This document shows, in pieces, positions 47,286 to 56,882 of a DNA stretch of 64,000 nucleotides (the first letter of the stretch is position 1; each line of letters opens with the position of its first letter). The stretch comes from Leptolyngbyaceae cyanobacterium RM1_1_2 (lineage in GTDB: Bacteria > Cyanobacteriota > Cyanobacteriia > Phormidesmidales > Phormidesmidaceae): assembly GCA_012032345.1 (NCBI GenBank), contig JAAUQI010000004.1, positions 62,001 through 126,000 of the forward strand. The letters run 5' to 3'. The position numbers and the translations under genes are program-made. Under the pieces are notes generated by a model. That model was not told the DNA's origin, ran no database searches, and saw only the letters and a program-made list of their open reading frames with translations.

Positions 47286-47588
47286 TCACTGAATCGGGTT
47301 ATGCACGGTGACGAGCTTGGTACCGTCTGGAAAAGTCGCTTCTACCTGCACTTCATGAATCATTTCCGAGATGCCATCCATCACCTGGTCACGGCTCAGC
47401 AGTGTAGTACCATAGCCCATCAAATCTGCCACAGTGCGCCCGTCTCTAGCCCCCTCTAAGATTGCCGCTGAGATATAGGCGACAGCTTCCGGGTGGTTGA
47501 GTTTGAGACCGCGCTCTTTGCGTCGTTCGGCCAGCAGTGCGGCGGTAAAAATCAGCAGTTTGTCTTTCTCCTGAGGCGTTAGTTGCAT
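47286..47588 (-). CDS. ureA: urease subunit gamma
   Basis: Encodes 100 aa: [40 protein letters not shown] and [20 protein letters not shown] are diagnostic for UreA, and the closing [14 protein letters not shown] is complete. It is the first gene of the unit ureA - S41 peptidase - ureB. Urease splits urea into ammonia and carbon dioxide, giving nitrogen to the cell. Confidence 0.97.
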   Translation of the reverse strand: MQLTPQEKDKLLIFTAALLAERRKERGLKLNHPEAVAYISAAILEGARDGRTVADLMGYGTTLLSRDQVMDGISEMIHEVQVEATFPDGTKLVTVHNPIQ

Positions 47589-47731
47589 AGAGACTTTGCT
47601 TAGGGGAACAGCACTAGATTAGCGGTAATTGATGACTTATGGTTCAGCGTCTAGATTTGTGCTGATAGGAGTTTAAAGAGATGAGAGCTGAATGCGCCAT
47701 ATACCAACGTAGCTTCTCAAACCCAAAACCC

Positions 47732-48445
47732 TTACTTAGCCAGTTCTTCCTGCAGCATCTCCGCGTAAATTTGCGGTAGGTAAGCGCTCATGCTGTTATT
47801 CTCAATGCCGTAGCCTAGACTTGTCCAAGTGCCTGAAAGCATTGCCAACACCGCTTCAGTTTGGCCCTGACGCAGCATTTGCGGGATACTCACGCCCCAG
47901 GCTTGTTCGTCGCTGAGCCATTGATAAACTACCCAGTCTTGATCCTTGGGTTCAAAGCTGTAGGCAGTTTGCCAAAGCTCAAACCAGGCAGGTGGTTCAG
48001 GATGATAGGCTTCTGCTTTTTCTAGCCAGGTTGTGGTTAAAAACTGATAGCGCCCCGCTGCCGTTGTACAGTCTCCCAGATTAGGCCCTGCCACAATGGG
48101 GACACACTGGTCAGGATGCTGGCTGAGGTCTTGAATGCGATCGCCCCCGTATAGAGCATTATAAGGATAAGCCAAATTAGACTCGCTAGCAGAGATAGTC
48201 CGCATCAAAGCTCTGACATAGGGATCGCCGCCCTGCATGACTAGCGGAATGGGTCTATCGACCCAGCTATTGTCTTGGCTGACAAAAAGCGGCTGAGAAT
48301 AAGGAATCCACCGAGAAATAATCCAGGCTACCCCTAGAAACATTAAAGCCGTAATCAACAGCGGCCCATGATCTTCGCGGTGCAGCTTTGCCGATGCATC
48401 AGCTGGCTCATCTTTAGCCTGAGGCGTGTCAAGAGGGGGAGGCAC
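47732..48445 (-). CDS. membrane-anchored lysozyme-like glycoside hydrolase (GH24/GH104 type)
   Basis: Encodes 237 aa. One membrane helix (PLLITALMFLGVAWIISRWI) near residues 30-47 leads to an extracytoplasmic domain like phage lambda endolysin: YVRALMRTISASESN with the catalytic Glu, YPYNALYGGDRIQDLSQHPD, and CTTAAGRYQFLTTTW. The family cleaves glycan strands of peptidoglycan. Chromosomal, anchored forms are frequent in cyanobacteria and probably serve cell-wall remodelling, not phage lysis. No phage genes lie nearby. Confidence 0.88.
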   Translation of the reverse strand: MPPPLDTPQAKDEPADASAKLHREDHGPLLITALMFLGVAWIISRWIPYSQPLFVSQDNSWVDRPIPLVMQGGDPYVRALMRTISASESNLAYPYNALYGGDRIQDLSQHPDQCVPIVAGPNLGDCTTAAGRYQFLTTTWLEKAEAYHPEPPAWFELWQTAYSFEPKDQDWVVYQWLSDEQAWGVSIPQMLRQGQTEAVLAMLSGTWTSLGYGIENNSMSAYLPQIYAEMLQEELAK

Positions 48446-48588
48446 AGTTTATGCAGGGCTAATCAGTAAACGGCTGTGGCTTTAGCCACTTGAGATGGGT
48501 AGAGGCAAGAGTGGTTTTGACTAACCGCCATCAGCGGCTTAAGCGCTGCTGGAGATCAGCCACATTGCCAAGAAGGAAGCAGATTTAC

Positions 48589-49332
48589 TTACTTTCGAAC
48601 TCTGGCCCACCGACTGTCTCGCCACATTGTAACGTAAAGGATAGCCGCTATCAGCGACCCCAAATTCCACTTTACAGATTTCTCTAACAGTCCCTGGCGT
48701 CGAGAAGCTATGCTCTCTTTGGCTTGAGACGAAAGCACTGTCTCATTCTCTGCAATGGACGTGAGCAATTCGTTTTTGAGCGTTGTCAAAGACTGTCCGT
48801 TTGGAATATTCAGTGCAGTATCTGCAGGGGCTAATTCAGCCAGCAGCCGCTCTAATTCTTCTTGTGAACTGATTCCTTCAATTTGCTCTCTAGCCTGCTG
48901 AATTTGCTGGCCTAGCTGGCTAGCCTGAGTTTCAACCTGATTGGTGATTTGGCGGTCTATGCGAATCGTATTCGCAATTCCCAAGGGAATTAAGAGCAGA
49001 TACACAATACCAATAAACAACAGCAGCCAGGAGAAGATAGGTAAAAAGACAAGCTCCCAGCGGGCACGCTCTTCTTTTTCTCCCAAAAAAACAAAGGCAA
49101 AGCCAATCAGAGCTACTGGAATTCGCTCAATAATTTGACCAAATGCCTGAAACTCCCAGTTGGGATTGAGCAAAACTGGTGGAATCAGGATTTCGCCTAG
49201 GTCAAGCAAAGCTAGCAGTATCAGCCCGTAGCCAATCCAGTGCATCGGCTGAAGCGAACGAACCCAAGCAGCTCTAGACTTCCAAAGCTGCCTAACTGCC
49301 TGAGTGACCTGTTCAGTTTCTGCATTCGCCAT
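48589..49332 (-). CDS. HpsJ-like membrane protein
   Basis: Encodes 247 aa with membrane helices near residues 30-50, 70-85 and 95-115 (WIGYGLILLALLDLGEILIP, PIFSWLLLFIGIVYLLLIPL), then a cytoplasmic or lumenal coiled-coil region (QLGQQIQQAREQIEGISSQE) and a C-terminal helix. The arrangement fits HpsJ-type proteins tied to hormogonium polysaccharide and cyanoexosortase systems. The cyanoexosortase gene lies immediately upstream in the same direction, which supports this reading. Exact function unknown. Confidence 0.75.
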   Translation of the reverse strand: MANAETEQVTQAVRQLWKSRAAWVRSLQPMHWIGYGLILLALLDLGEILIPPVLLNPNWEFQAFGQIIERIPVALIGFAFVFLGEKEERARWELVFLPIFSWLLLFIGIVYLLLIPLGIANTIRIDRQITNQVETQASQLGQQIQQAREQIEGISSQEELERLLAELAPADTALNIPNGQSLTTLKNELLTSIAENETVLSSQAKESIASRRQGLLEKSVKWNLGSLIAAILYVTMWRDSRWARVRK

Positions 49333-49405
49333 TGGAGTTTAAGGAGTAACGCTTGTAAAGTGCTAATAGCCACAATAATTATGCAGATAATGACGATAAT
49401 CTAAG

Positions 49406-50383
49406 CTAATATCTGGCATCGTTGGACTCAACCGTTGCTGATGCCGAACTCGATAACTGCTCAGCAGCCTGCTCTGGGTTACGCTGCAAAACTAGCATAT
49501 AAATGCTCCCAAAGATTAAAACCGCAGCCAGACCAAAGATAAGTGACCCGTCGCCTTGGTGCCAATAATCAAAAGCCGCTTTGTCTCCTGAAGCCGATAA
49601 GATAGCCATCAGCGAAACTCGCACAGCGTTGATAAAAAAGCCAACTGCGATCGCAATCATCGGCATAAAGAAGCGCTTGATTCCAAATAGAGGAAACATT
49701 ACCAGGCAAACAGCCGACAAACCCAGCAGATAAGCCATTGACTCTATTCCAGAACAGCCGTAATAAACCTCGACGCCGCCACCCGGCAGCGCAATCACCA
49801 GCCCCTTTAGTACTACATCAAATCCGCTGTACCAAAGCAAAAAAGCGGAAAACCGCGCTGTGATCGGAGACAAATCGATTACAAAAGACGCAACGATACT
49901 GGGAGCACCCAAGAAAAAAAGGATAGTAAGCTCTCGCCAAAAGCTTCGCAGCCCTTTAATTCCCAACGTTAAAAAAGCTAAGGCCAGCCCTGAAATCAAA
50001 GGCAGCAGGCGTAAACTCGCCAGCGACGACACCTCAGCATTGACAATGTCCCCTTTGCCAAGGTCAAGCTGAATTACATAGAGACTTAGCGCTAGCACCA
50101 TAGCTATCATGACAGCGCCTAGAATTATGCCGAGTAGGGAAGTCTGGGGCTTTATCTTTTTACGTCTGTCCCACAGCAGCGAGGCCACCGCCAGATAAAA
50201 AAGTCCGCTTATGCCCAAATGAGCAGTATCTCCAGCATTGACAATAACTGCGAAATATATGGCTGAGAGCAGTGCAGCAGCTGCTAACAGCCAAAACCTG
50301 GAGATTTTAATGGCGTTGAGGGCCGTCTGAGTCATCATTGCTTCTGTAGATCTTGACTTTTGTCCTAATGCAGAATGTGACAT
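49406..50383 (-). CDS. crtA: cyanoexosortase A
   Basis: Encodes about 325 aa from ATG 50383; the start is uncertain because ATGs at 50338 and 50335 are also possible. It is a polytopic membrane protein with about eight helices and the exosortase catalytic set: Cys in YYGCSGIESM, Arg in INAVRVSLMAI and His in WHQGDGS. Cyanoexosortases sort proteins with PEP-CTERM-type tails at the cell surface, usually with polysaccharide export. No PEP-CTERM substrate was recognised within the window. The partner EpsI-like protein normally seen near exosortases was not found. Confidence 0.87.
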   Translation of the reverse strand: MSHSALGQKSRSTEAMMTQTALNAIKISRFWLLAAAALLSAIYFAVIVNAGDTAHLGISGLFYLAVASLLWDRRKKIKPQTSLLGIILGAVMIAMVLALSLYVIQLDLGKGDIVNAEVSSLASLRLLPLISGLALAFLTLGIKGLRSFWRELTILFFLGAPSIVASFVIDLSPITARFSAFLLWYSGFDVVLKGLVIALPGGGVEVYYGCSGIESMAYLLGLSAVCLVMFPLFGIKRFFMPMIAIAVGFFINAVRVSLMAILSASGDKAAFDYWHQGDGSLIFGLAAVLIFGSIYMLVLQRNPEQAAEQLSSSASATVESNDARY

Positions 50384-50464
50384 ACTCCTGCCACCGCATG
50401 ATCTTGATGGGTGTTTCAGACAGACTGTTTTACTGACGGTGGTAAGACGCAAAGAGTTCGCTGG

Positions 50465-50483
50465 CGGGAATAAAGTATTCCCG
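50465..50483. repeat. perfect hairpin between cysC and the cyanoexosortase gene
   Basis: CGGGAATA (50465-50472) and TATTCCCG (50476-50483) pair perfectly around a 3-nt loop, with further partial pairing in the flanks (TTCGCTGG...CCAACGAA). It lies in the leader of the cyanoexosortase gene and about 70 bp after cysC. No T run follows on the minus strand, so a leader element or a protein-binding site is as plausible as a terminator. Confidence 0.45.
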
Positions 50484-50553
50484 TGCCAACGAACGTTCTT
50501 TTGGTGAAACGTGAAACTGAAAGCTCCGCGAACCCCTCATCAGCCAAACGGTG

Positions 50554-51114
50554 TTAAACAGAAGCCGAAGCTGGAGCCATCTGAACGTAGCCCATTTCTT
50601 CTAGCTTGACCAGCACTCTGTTCACGCTTTCCTCTAGCGTTTCTTCATGGGTGCGGCACTCAACTTCAGGATTGATAGGCGGCTCATAGGGATCGTCAAT
50701 TCCCGTGAATCCTTTGATCTCACCAGCTCTGGCTTTTTTGTAAAGCCCCTTGACGTCGCGGTCTTCACAGACTTCTACAGGAGCGCTCACATAGACCTCA
50801 ACAAAATCATCAATGCGATCGCGGACTTCGTCACGTACAGCCTGATAGGGAGAAATGGCCGATACCAGGACAATCACCCCATTACGGGTCAGCAGGTGAG
50901 AGACAAAGCCAATACGCCGAATATTTTCATCGCGGTCTGCCTTACTAAAGCCCAAGCCCTTGGTCAGATTAGTGCGGACAATATCGCCGTCTAACACTTC
51001 TAACCGACAGCCTCGCGCCCGTAGCTCCTGCTCTAGAGCCTGGCTAATGGTAGATTTACCCGAACCACTCAGGCCCGTAAACCAGACTGTAACACCGCGC
51101 TGTTGTGAACCCAT
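50554..51114 (-). CDS. cysC: adenylyl-sulfate (APS) kinase
   Basis: Encodes 186 aa from ATG 51114 ([20 protein letters not shown]); a start at 51132 would add six residues. Walker [10 protein letters not shown], the APS-binding [20 protein letters not shown], the [11 protein letters not shown] segment and [20 protein letters not shown] are all present. It phosphorylates adenylyl sulfate to PAPS, the donor for sulfation and for PAPS-dependent sulfate reduction. Confidence 0.96.
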   Translation of the reverse strand: MGSQQRGVTVWFTGLSGSGKSTISQALEQELRARGCRLEVLDGDIVRTNLTKGLGFSKADRDENIRRIGFVSHLLTRNGVIVLVSAISPYQAVRDEVRDRIDDFVEVYVSAPVEVCEDRDVKGLYKKARAGEIKGFTGIDDPYEPPINPEVECRTHEETLEESVNRVLVKLEEMGYVQMAPASASV

Positions 51115-51251
51115 AACTACTTTTCCTATCAACTAATTTCAAACTTAATACTGGTAGACGACCCTCACAGACGTTAAGGAGGGTTAATTCTCAAAGCTTT
51201 ACCAAAACTTGATGCCTAATTTACATTAAGTTCCATACTGATATCGCTGTC

Positions 51252-52193
51252 TTAGGAGGAGGGCGAGGATGTTTCTAAGAGACGTGAAGTTTCGTTCTGA
51301 CGACTGCCGAGCATGCGAGTATAGACGTAACTCAGCTCACCCCCCAGTAAGAAAATTTGGCTAGTGAGATAGATCCAGAACATCAAGACCATGACCCCCC
51401 CCACAACCCCGTAGGACTTGAACCGACTGCCTAAGCTAATGACGCTATTGCTAATCATCTGTTGCAAAATCACCAGTAGCAGGGCCGTCAAAAGTCCGCT
51501 CAGGCGCACATCTCGCCACTGAATGCGACGAGGTGGCAGCACCTTAAACAGCAGCATCAAAACCAGCGTCAGCAGCAAAAAAGAAACGATTAGCTGCAAA
51601 AAAGGCAGCAGATTTACACCATCAAGCACAATCAGCCCCACCTGGCTGCTGACGGTATTAACTACTTTAAGAAAAATATCGATCGCAATTTTAGACAGCA
51701 TTGAAGCCAGTAAAATGGCCGCTGAGCCAATTACTAACAGAAAGGCAAATACCCGTCGTAACAAAAAACGTAGCACAATTTGTTTGAGGCTACGGTTAGA
51801 GTCGGTGGTTTCGTGGGCGCGCCAAATTTTCTCAAAAGAGCGATCGAGAGCATTAAAAAAGCCGCTAGCAGTAAAGAGCAAAACCACAAAGCCGACAATG
51901 CTGGCTTCAACGCTACCCTCATGAAGCTGGAGGAGAGTCGTTTCTACCACACTAAAAGCACTGGGCGGCAGCAGTTCTTGAGCTAGGATAATGACCTGAC
52001 CGTATATGTCAGTTTCTGGGCCTAACAGAAAGCCCATAACGCTTAGCATAACCAGCAAAATTGGGAAAAGCGAGAACAGGGCGTAATACGCTAAGGAAGC
52101 TCCCATATCCAGGCAGCCATCCTGCTGCCATTTGAGGAAGGTACGAACAAAAAGCTGGACTGGCTTGGAGCGATAGATTTCCTTAGTCTTCAC
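51252..52193 (-). CDS. YihY/BrkB family membrane protein
   Basis: Encodes 313 aa with about six membrane helices. The family sequence YIALFSLFPILLVMLSVMGF-type start (here DMGASLAYYALFSLFPILLV), FTASGFFNALDRSFEKIWRA and LPPRRIQWRDVRLSGLLTAL are recognised. The family, once annotated as ribonuclease BN, is now regarded as transporters or membrane proteins of unknown function. It stands alone between cysC and a divergent DUF2085 gene. Confidence 0.92.
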   Translation of the reverse strand: MKTKEIYRSKPVQLFVRTFLKWQQDGCLDMGASLAYYALFSLFPILLVMLSVMGFLLGPETDIYGQVIILAQELLPPSAFSVVETTLLQLHEGSVEASIVGFVVLLFTASGFFNALDRSFEKIWRAHETTDSNRSLKQIVLRFLLRRVFAFLLVIGSAAILLASMLSKIAIDIFLKVVNTVSSQVGLIVLDGVNLLPFLQLIVSFLLLTLVLMLLFKVLPPRRIQWRDVRLSGLLTALLLVILQQMISNSVISLGSRFKSYGVVGGVMVLMFWIYLTSQIFLLGGELSYVYTRMLGSRQNETSRLLETSSPSS

Positions 52194-52285
52194 AAGCTCT
52201 CTTACAAAGGGGAAGCAGTGACGTCATTCAGCTGCCACTACAATGACTTACAGTACGCTGTAAATTACTGCTGTTTTACCGTTCT

Positions 52286-52825
52286 ATGGCTAATTCTATC
52301 TCTGCTGCTCTACGATCTAAAAGCTGGTCTAGCTTGGTGGCAGATATTGTGCTGGCTGGCTTAGTGGCTGGCCCTTTAGCAGCTCCTTTCCTAGCAGCAG
52401 CCCCGCTGCCGATTTTGCCGCAGATTGCCGACATTATCTACACAATGGGCCAGGCTGTTTGCCCCCAGCCAGCGCTCGGCCCTATGCTCTGGCCGCCTCA
52501 TCTGATGTCTGTTTGTACGCGCTGCTACGGCACTGTTCTGGGTCTGGCGGTGACGCGGTGGCTTTATGCCCAAAACCAAGGGCGCAGCCGTTATTGGCTA
52601 GATCGCTATGGGCTGTGGGGCTTTGTCGCTGCTTTTATTACCTGTCTGTTTTATCCGCTGGAGCTGGCGCTGCAGGGTTTTGGCGGCTGGGGAGTCAACA
52701 ATGGCGTAATGGCTATCTTTGGTTTGATTGCAGGACTGGGACTTGGCTCCTATGTTATGCCAATACTGCATCCGGGTGCGATTCGTACTGGCCCGTTGGG
52801 GCAGCTACCAAACCGACAGTATTGA
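52286..52825 (+). CDS. DUF2085 family membrane protein
   Basis: Encodes 179 aa with about four helices. The conserved QAVCPQPALGPMLWPPHLMS and VCTRCYGTVLGLAVTRW segments, with paired cysteines near the membrane, are typical of DUF2085 proteins. The closing helix (GVMAIFGLIAGLGLGSYVMP) fits. The function is unknown; the cysteines suggest metal or redox binding. Confidence 0.85.
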   Translation: MANSISAALRSKSWSSLVADIVLAGLVAGPLAAPFLAAAPLPILPQIADIIYTMGQAVCPQPALGPMLWPPHLMSVCTRCYGTVLGLAVTRWLYAQNQGRSRYWLDRYGLWGFVAAFITCLFYPLELALQGFGGWGVNNGVMAIFGLIAGLGLGSYVMPILHPGAIRTGPLGQLPNRQY

Positions 52826-52905
52826 TTATTTTCGCTAGAGTGAACCTTCCCGCATAGAATGAGAACTTGGCAGATTAATTATCTTTACTAAACTAATTCC
52901 CATCC

Positions 52906-53649
52906 GTGAACCTATTTGTTTATCACACTCCTGAAGAGGTTCCTGTAGGCGAAGTCCCTGACTGCGCGATCGCTATCGATGTTTTACGGGCAACGTCAAC
53001 TATAGCAGCAGCTTTTGAGGCAGGCGCAGAAGCCATCCAGGTTTTTAGCGACATTGCCGAGCTAATGCAGGCTAGCGAACAGTGGCCTATAGAGAAACGG
53101 ATTCGAGCAGGCGAACGAGGCGGAGCACGGGTTGAGGGCTGTGACCTAGGTAATTCACCACTAGATCATACGCCTGAGCATACCGAAGGACGGCGGTTGT
53201 TTATGAGCACGACGAATGGAACTCGATGCCTACAAAGAATTCAGCAGGCTCCTATCGTCATCACGTCAGCGCTAACGACGCGGCAGGCAACCGTGCAGTT
53301 TCTATTGCAGAAACAGCCTCAAACCGTTTGGCTGGTGGGTTCTGGCTGGGAGGGTACTTACTCCCTAGAAGATACGGTCTGTGCCGGAGCGATCGCCCAC
53401 GGCATCATCGTCGCCACCGGACAAACCTTTGCTACTCTGGCCGGCAACGATGCCCTCGTTGCCGCAGTAGCGCTCTATCTGCACTGGCAAGATCAGCTTT
53501 TAGCTTTGATGGAGCAGTCTACTCACGGTCAGCGGCTGCTGCGCTTAGACAACACGGTGGATCTGGCATACTGCGCTCAGCTAGATATTTTGCCAATTGT
53601 GCCGATTCAGCAAGAGGCCGGAGTGCTTGTACCTCAAGTCATTCAATAG
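52906..53649 (+). CDS. comB: 2-phosphosulfolactate phosphatase family protein (ComB)
   Basis: Encodes 247 aa from GTG 52906. The family sequence [52 protein letters not shown] and [16 protein letters not shown] are present. ComB removes phosphate from 2-phosphosulfolactate in coenzyme M synthesis of archaea; in cyanobacteria the physiological substrate is not established because they do not use coenzyme M. The gene stands alone. Confidence 0.92.
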   Translation: MNLFVYHTPEEVPVGEVPDCAIAIDVLRATSTIAAAFEAGAEAIQVFSDIAELMQASEQWPIEKRIRAGERGGARVEGCDLGNSPLDHTPEHTEGRRLFMSTTNGTRCLQRIQQAPIVITSALTTRQATVQFLLQKQPQTVWLVGSGWEGTYSLEDTVCAGAIAHGIIVATGQTFATLAGNDALVAAVALYLHWQDQLLALMEQSTHGQRLLRLDNTVDLAYCAQLDILPIVPIQQEAGVLVPQVIQ

Positions 53650-53760
53650 AGTCAGGCTTGGTGTGACTAAAGCCTACTATTTTCTCTTGAGCTTCTCAGT
53701 TAAAATTCAGCTATTCCCCACAGGCTAGAAGCGCAAAGGTTTGCAGCAGGAGAAAATACA

Positions 53761-55188
53761 GTGGCAGTTGACTACGATCTGGTGGTAATTGGCGGTGGGT
53801 CAGCCGGGCTAGTGGTAGCCAGCGCTGGTGCTCAGCTCAAGGCTAAGGTAGCCCTAATCGAAAAAGAGCCAAAGCTGGGCGGAGACTGTCTGCACTATGG
53901 CTGTGTGCCCAGCAAGTCGCTGATTCACGCTGCTAGAGTCGCCCAGACCGTTAACCAAGCCAGCCGCTTTGGTATCCATACTCAACTGCACGAAATTAAG
54001 CTAGCTGAAGCCCTCAATCACGTACATCAGGTGATTGAGACTATTCAGCCCCATGATTCGCCAGAGCGCTTTGAATCTTTGGGGGTGGAGGTGATCTTTG
54101 GTGACGGTCAGTTTACCGACAGCAAAACTTTTAGCGTTAACGGGCGATCGCTCAAAGCCAGAAATTTTGTGGTTGCTACCGGGTCTCACCCGGCGCTGCC
54201 GCCGATTGAGGGACTGCGAGAGGCAAGCTACCTCACCAATATGAACGTCTTTAATTTACAGATCCGTCCAGCCGCCCTAGCGGTCATTGGGGCGGGGCCA
54301 ATTGGTTGTGAGCTGGGTCAGGCTTTTCAGCGGCTAGGCAGTGAGGTGACGCTGATTTCTAGCCGCGACCAGATTATGCCAAAGGAAGATCCTGAAGCAG
54401 CAGCGGTGGTGCAAAAGCAGCTAGAGGCTGAAGGCATCCGCATTCTCCACGGCCAGCGGGCGCAGAAGGTAGAGACCGTTGAGGGTCGCAAACAGATTTG
54501 GACAGACCAAGGAGAAAAAATTGTCGTAGACGAAATTTTGCTCTCTACCGGACAGGTGCCCAATGTGGAGGCGCTGAATCTGCAGGCGGCTGGCGTTGAC
54601 GTGGGTAAAGAGGGGATTAAAGTCAACGAAAAATTGCAGACGACTAACCCCAATATCTATGCCGCTGGGGATGTCATTGGCGGCTACCAGTTTACCCATG
54701 TGGCTGGCTACGAAGCAACGGTTGTCTTGCAAAATGCGCTGTTTTTGCCTACGAAAAAAGCTGACTACCGGGTGATTCCCTGGGCCACGTTTACGGAACC
54801 TGAGCTAGCTCGGGTGGGGCTGAGCGAAGAGCAGGCGCGATCGCGCTATGACGACATTTACGTCCTCAGGCAAGATTTTGCTGACGTTGACCGGGCGCTG
54901 GCTGAGGCGGCTGGTGTTGGCTTCGCTAAAATTATTACTCGCAGCAGCGGCGAAATTTTGGGGGCACACATTGTCGGCCCGTCAGCGGGTGAGCTGATTC
55001 ACGAGATCGTTCTAGCCATGAGCCAAAACCTCAAAGTGGATACCCTCACAGGCATTCACATTTATCCGACGCTGGCAGAAGTCGTCAGCAAAGCGGCGCT
55101 GCAGTTGAAAAAGCGAACCTACGGCGAAAATGACCGGCTGCAGAGTTTCCTGCGCAAGTTCTTTGCATTTCGGCGCTCAATTGCTTAG
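53761..55188 (+). CDS. dihydrolipoamide/mercuric reductase-like disulfide oxidoreductase
   Basis: Encodes 475 aa from GTG 53761. FAD motif VVIGGGSAGLVVASAGA, redox-active disulfide GGDCLHYGCVPSKS, NAD(P) motif VIGAGPIGCELGQAFQRLG, YAAGDVIGGYQFTHVAGYEA and the C-terminal dimerisation domain with HIYPTLAEVVSKAAL are intact. It belongs to the class I pyridine nucleotide-disulfide oxidoreductases. The lack of an N-terminal heavy-metal domain and of a C-terminal Cys pair argues against a true mercuric reductase. The usual cyanobacterial name is mercuric reductase-like; the substrate is open. Confidence 0.92.
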   Translation: MAVDYDLVVIGGGSAGLVVASAGAQLKAKVALIEKEPKLGGDCLHYGCVPSKSLIHAARVAQTVNQASRFGIHTQLHEIKLAEALNHVHQVIETIQPHDSPERFESLGVEVIFGDGQFTDSKTFSVNGRSLKARNFVVATGSHPALPPIEGLREASYLTNMNVFNLQIRPAALAVIGAGPIGCELGQAFQRLGSEVTLISSRDQIMPKEDPEAAAVVQKQLEAEGIRILHGQRAQKVETVEGRKQIWTDQGEKIVVDEILLSTGQVPNVEALNLQAAGVDVGKEGIKVNEKLQTTNPNIYAAGDVIGGYQFTHVAGYEATVVLQNALFLPTKKADYRVIPWATFTEPELARVGLSEEQARSRYDDIYVLRQDFADVDRALAEAAGVGFAKIITRSSGEILGAHIVGPSAGELIHEIVLAMSQNLKVDTLTGIHIYPTLAEVVSKAALQLKKRTYGENDRLQSFLRKFFAFRRSIA

Positions 55189-55257
55189 GCGATCGCAAGC
55201 GCTAAACCAGAGCGCGATCGCTATAATAGGCGAATTGTTAAAAAACATAACAATTCC

Positions 55258-56196
55258 ATGAGCCTGTTGATTTTGCTTGGGGTTCTGTCCGCACTGCTGG
55301 CCCTCAGTTTGGCGCTCTATCTGCTCAGCGCTCGTCGCTACCAGTCTGCTGACTCTGTCGCTAACGCCTACGACGCCTGGACTGAAGACGGCATTTTAGA
55401 GTTTTACTGGGGCGAACATATTCATCTGGGGCACTACGGGTCGCCGCCCAAGCAAAAAGATTTTCTCAAAGCTAAATCTGACTTTGTGCATGAAATGGTG
55501 CGCTGGGGCGGCTTAGACAAGCTGCCCCAGCGCACCACGGTTTTAGATGTTGGCTGCGGCATCGGCGGCAGCAGCCGGATTTTAGCCAAAGACTATGGCT
55601 TTGCCGTCACCGGAATTACTATCAGCCCCCAGCAGGTCGAACGCGCCCGTCAGCTCACCCCAACAGGGCTAAGCGCTCAGTTTTTGGTAGACGACGCGAT
55701 GGCGCTGTCTTTCCCCGATGAAAGCTTTGACGTTGTTTGGTCAATTGAAGCTGGCCCTCACATGCCTGATAAGGCAGTGTTTGCCAAAGAGCTGCTGCGG
55801 GTGCTTAAACCAGGGGGTGTACTGGTAGTGGCTGACTGGAACCAGCGAGACGATCGCCGTCAGCCTCTCAACGTCTGGGAAAAACCTGTCATGCAGCAGC
55901 TCCTCGATCAGTGGTCCCATCCCGCCTTTGCCAGCATTGAGGGCTTTTCTGAACTGCTGGAGGCGACTGGCCTGTCCAGTCAGGTCGTGACCGCAGACTG
56001 GACAACAGAAACACTCCCTTCCTGGTTAGATACTATCTGGCAGGGCATTGTTCGCCCTCAAGGATGGCTGCGCTATGGTCTGTCAGGTTTTCTCAAATCA
56101 GTACGAGAGGTGCCAACGCTATTGCTGATGCGTCTGGCTTTTGGCACAGGACTGTGTCGCTTTGGTATGTTCCGGGCTGTCCGCGCTGACGGTTAG
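55258..56196 (+). CDS. 2-methyl-6-phytyl/solanyl-benzoquinone methyltransferase (MPBQ/MSBQ MT)
   Basis: Encodes 312 aa. An N-terminal membrane helix (LGVLSALLALSLALYLLSA) precedes a class I SAM-dependent methyltransferase with TVLDVGCGIGGSSRILAKDY as motif I, VTGITISPQQVERA and VWSIEAGPHMPDKAVFAKEL. The sequence is very close in layout to Synechocystis Sll0418, the enzyme that methylates 2-methyl-6-phytylbenzoquinone in tocopherol and, in plants, plastoquinone synthesis. The family name is firm; naming by orthology is from memory of that protein. Confidence 0.92.
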   Translation: MSLLILLGVLSALLALSLALYLLSARRYQSADSVANAYDAWTEDGILEFYWGEHIHLGHYGSPPKQKDFLKAKSDFVHEMVRWGGLDKLPQRTTVLDVGCGIGGSSRILAKDYGFAVTGITISPQQVERARQLTPTGLSAQFLVDDAMALSFPDESFDVVWSIEAGPHMPDKAVFAKELLRVLKPGGVLVVADWNQRDDRRQPLNVWEKPVMQQLLDQWSHPAFASIEGFSELLEATGLSSQVVTADWTTETLPSWLDTIWQGIVRPQGWLRYGLSGFLKSVREVPTLLLMRLAFGTGLCRFGMFRAVRADG

Positions 56197-56248
56197 CGGT
56201 CGTAAGATAGCCTCAAGTTCTGGGGTCGCCTCAGTCTAGGCCGGGATG

Positions 56249-56875
56249 TTACGGCAAGGCTTGATCGGCTGTTGGCTCAACGGCCTGTGCCCGGCAGTCT
56301 CTCAGCCACAGCTCCACTGCTCGTCCCACTGCGCCGTATGTGCTTTCAATGGGCGGCGTCAGCACCCGCTCAAAGTCAGGATAATCCCCCTGCCGTGAGA
56401 GCATTAAGGCTATCTGCCAGTCATTGCTATCTTCACGGGTGCGGGTCAAAAACAGCCAGTGATAGTGCTGTAGCTCAACCGCCTTCAAATCATCATATTG
56501 ACGCTCCAGCGTCGTAAAAAAGATCTGGTACAGCGGCGATTCAGAATCTGGCTCAAAAGTATAAGTCCAGCGATCGAGATCGAGTGGCTCAAACTCGGGC
56601 TGGCTAGCAATTAGCACAGTGGTCGGGCGCTGGATATCTCGAAAGGGGCCAGAACTGCGCTGAATCACCCGGTTGGTGTAGCCCGGCAGATCACGCAGCA
56701 GTCCGGTGACAACCGTTTCTAAGTCAGTTGGGCAGGCTACCTGGGGCCGTAAGAAGGTTGATGGAACATCTTGGGTACTGGCTGAGGCTCCTCCCAAGCT
56801 AAAAAGCAGATTAGTCAGAGCGATCGCTGCTATCTGCTTGCTAAAAAATGTGTTCTGGCTAGCCCCTAGTATCAT
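56249..56875 (-). CDS. exported conserved cyanobacterial protein of unknown function
   Basis: Encodes 208 aa with a likely signal peptide (IAAIALTNLLFSLGGASASTQ). The mature part contains VACPTDLETVVTGLLRDLPG and AVGRAVELWLRDCRAQA, which I recognise only as conserved in cyanobacteria. Two cysteines may pair. It starts 7 nt after pyrF, so it is probably the third gene of the tyrS-pyrF unit. Confidence 0.75.
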   Translation of the reverse strand: MILGASQNTFFSKQIAAIALTNLLFSLGGASASTQDVPSTFLRPQVACPTDLETVVTGLLRDLPGYTNRVIQRSSGPFRDIQRPTTVLIASQPEFEPLDLDRWTYTFEPDSESPLYQIFFTTLERQYDDLKAVELQHYHWLFLTRTREDSNDWQIALMLSRQGDYPDFERVLTPPIESTYGAVGRAVELWLRDCRAQAVEPTADQALP

Positions 56876-56882
56876 GATGCTG

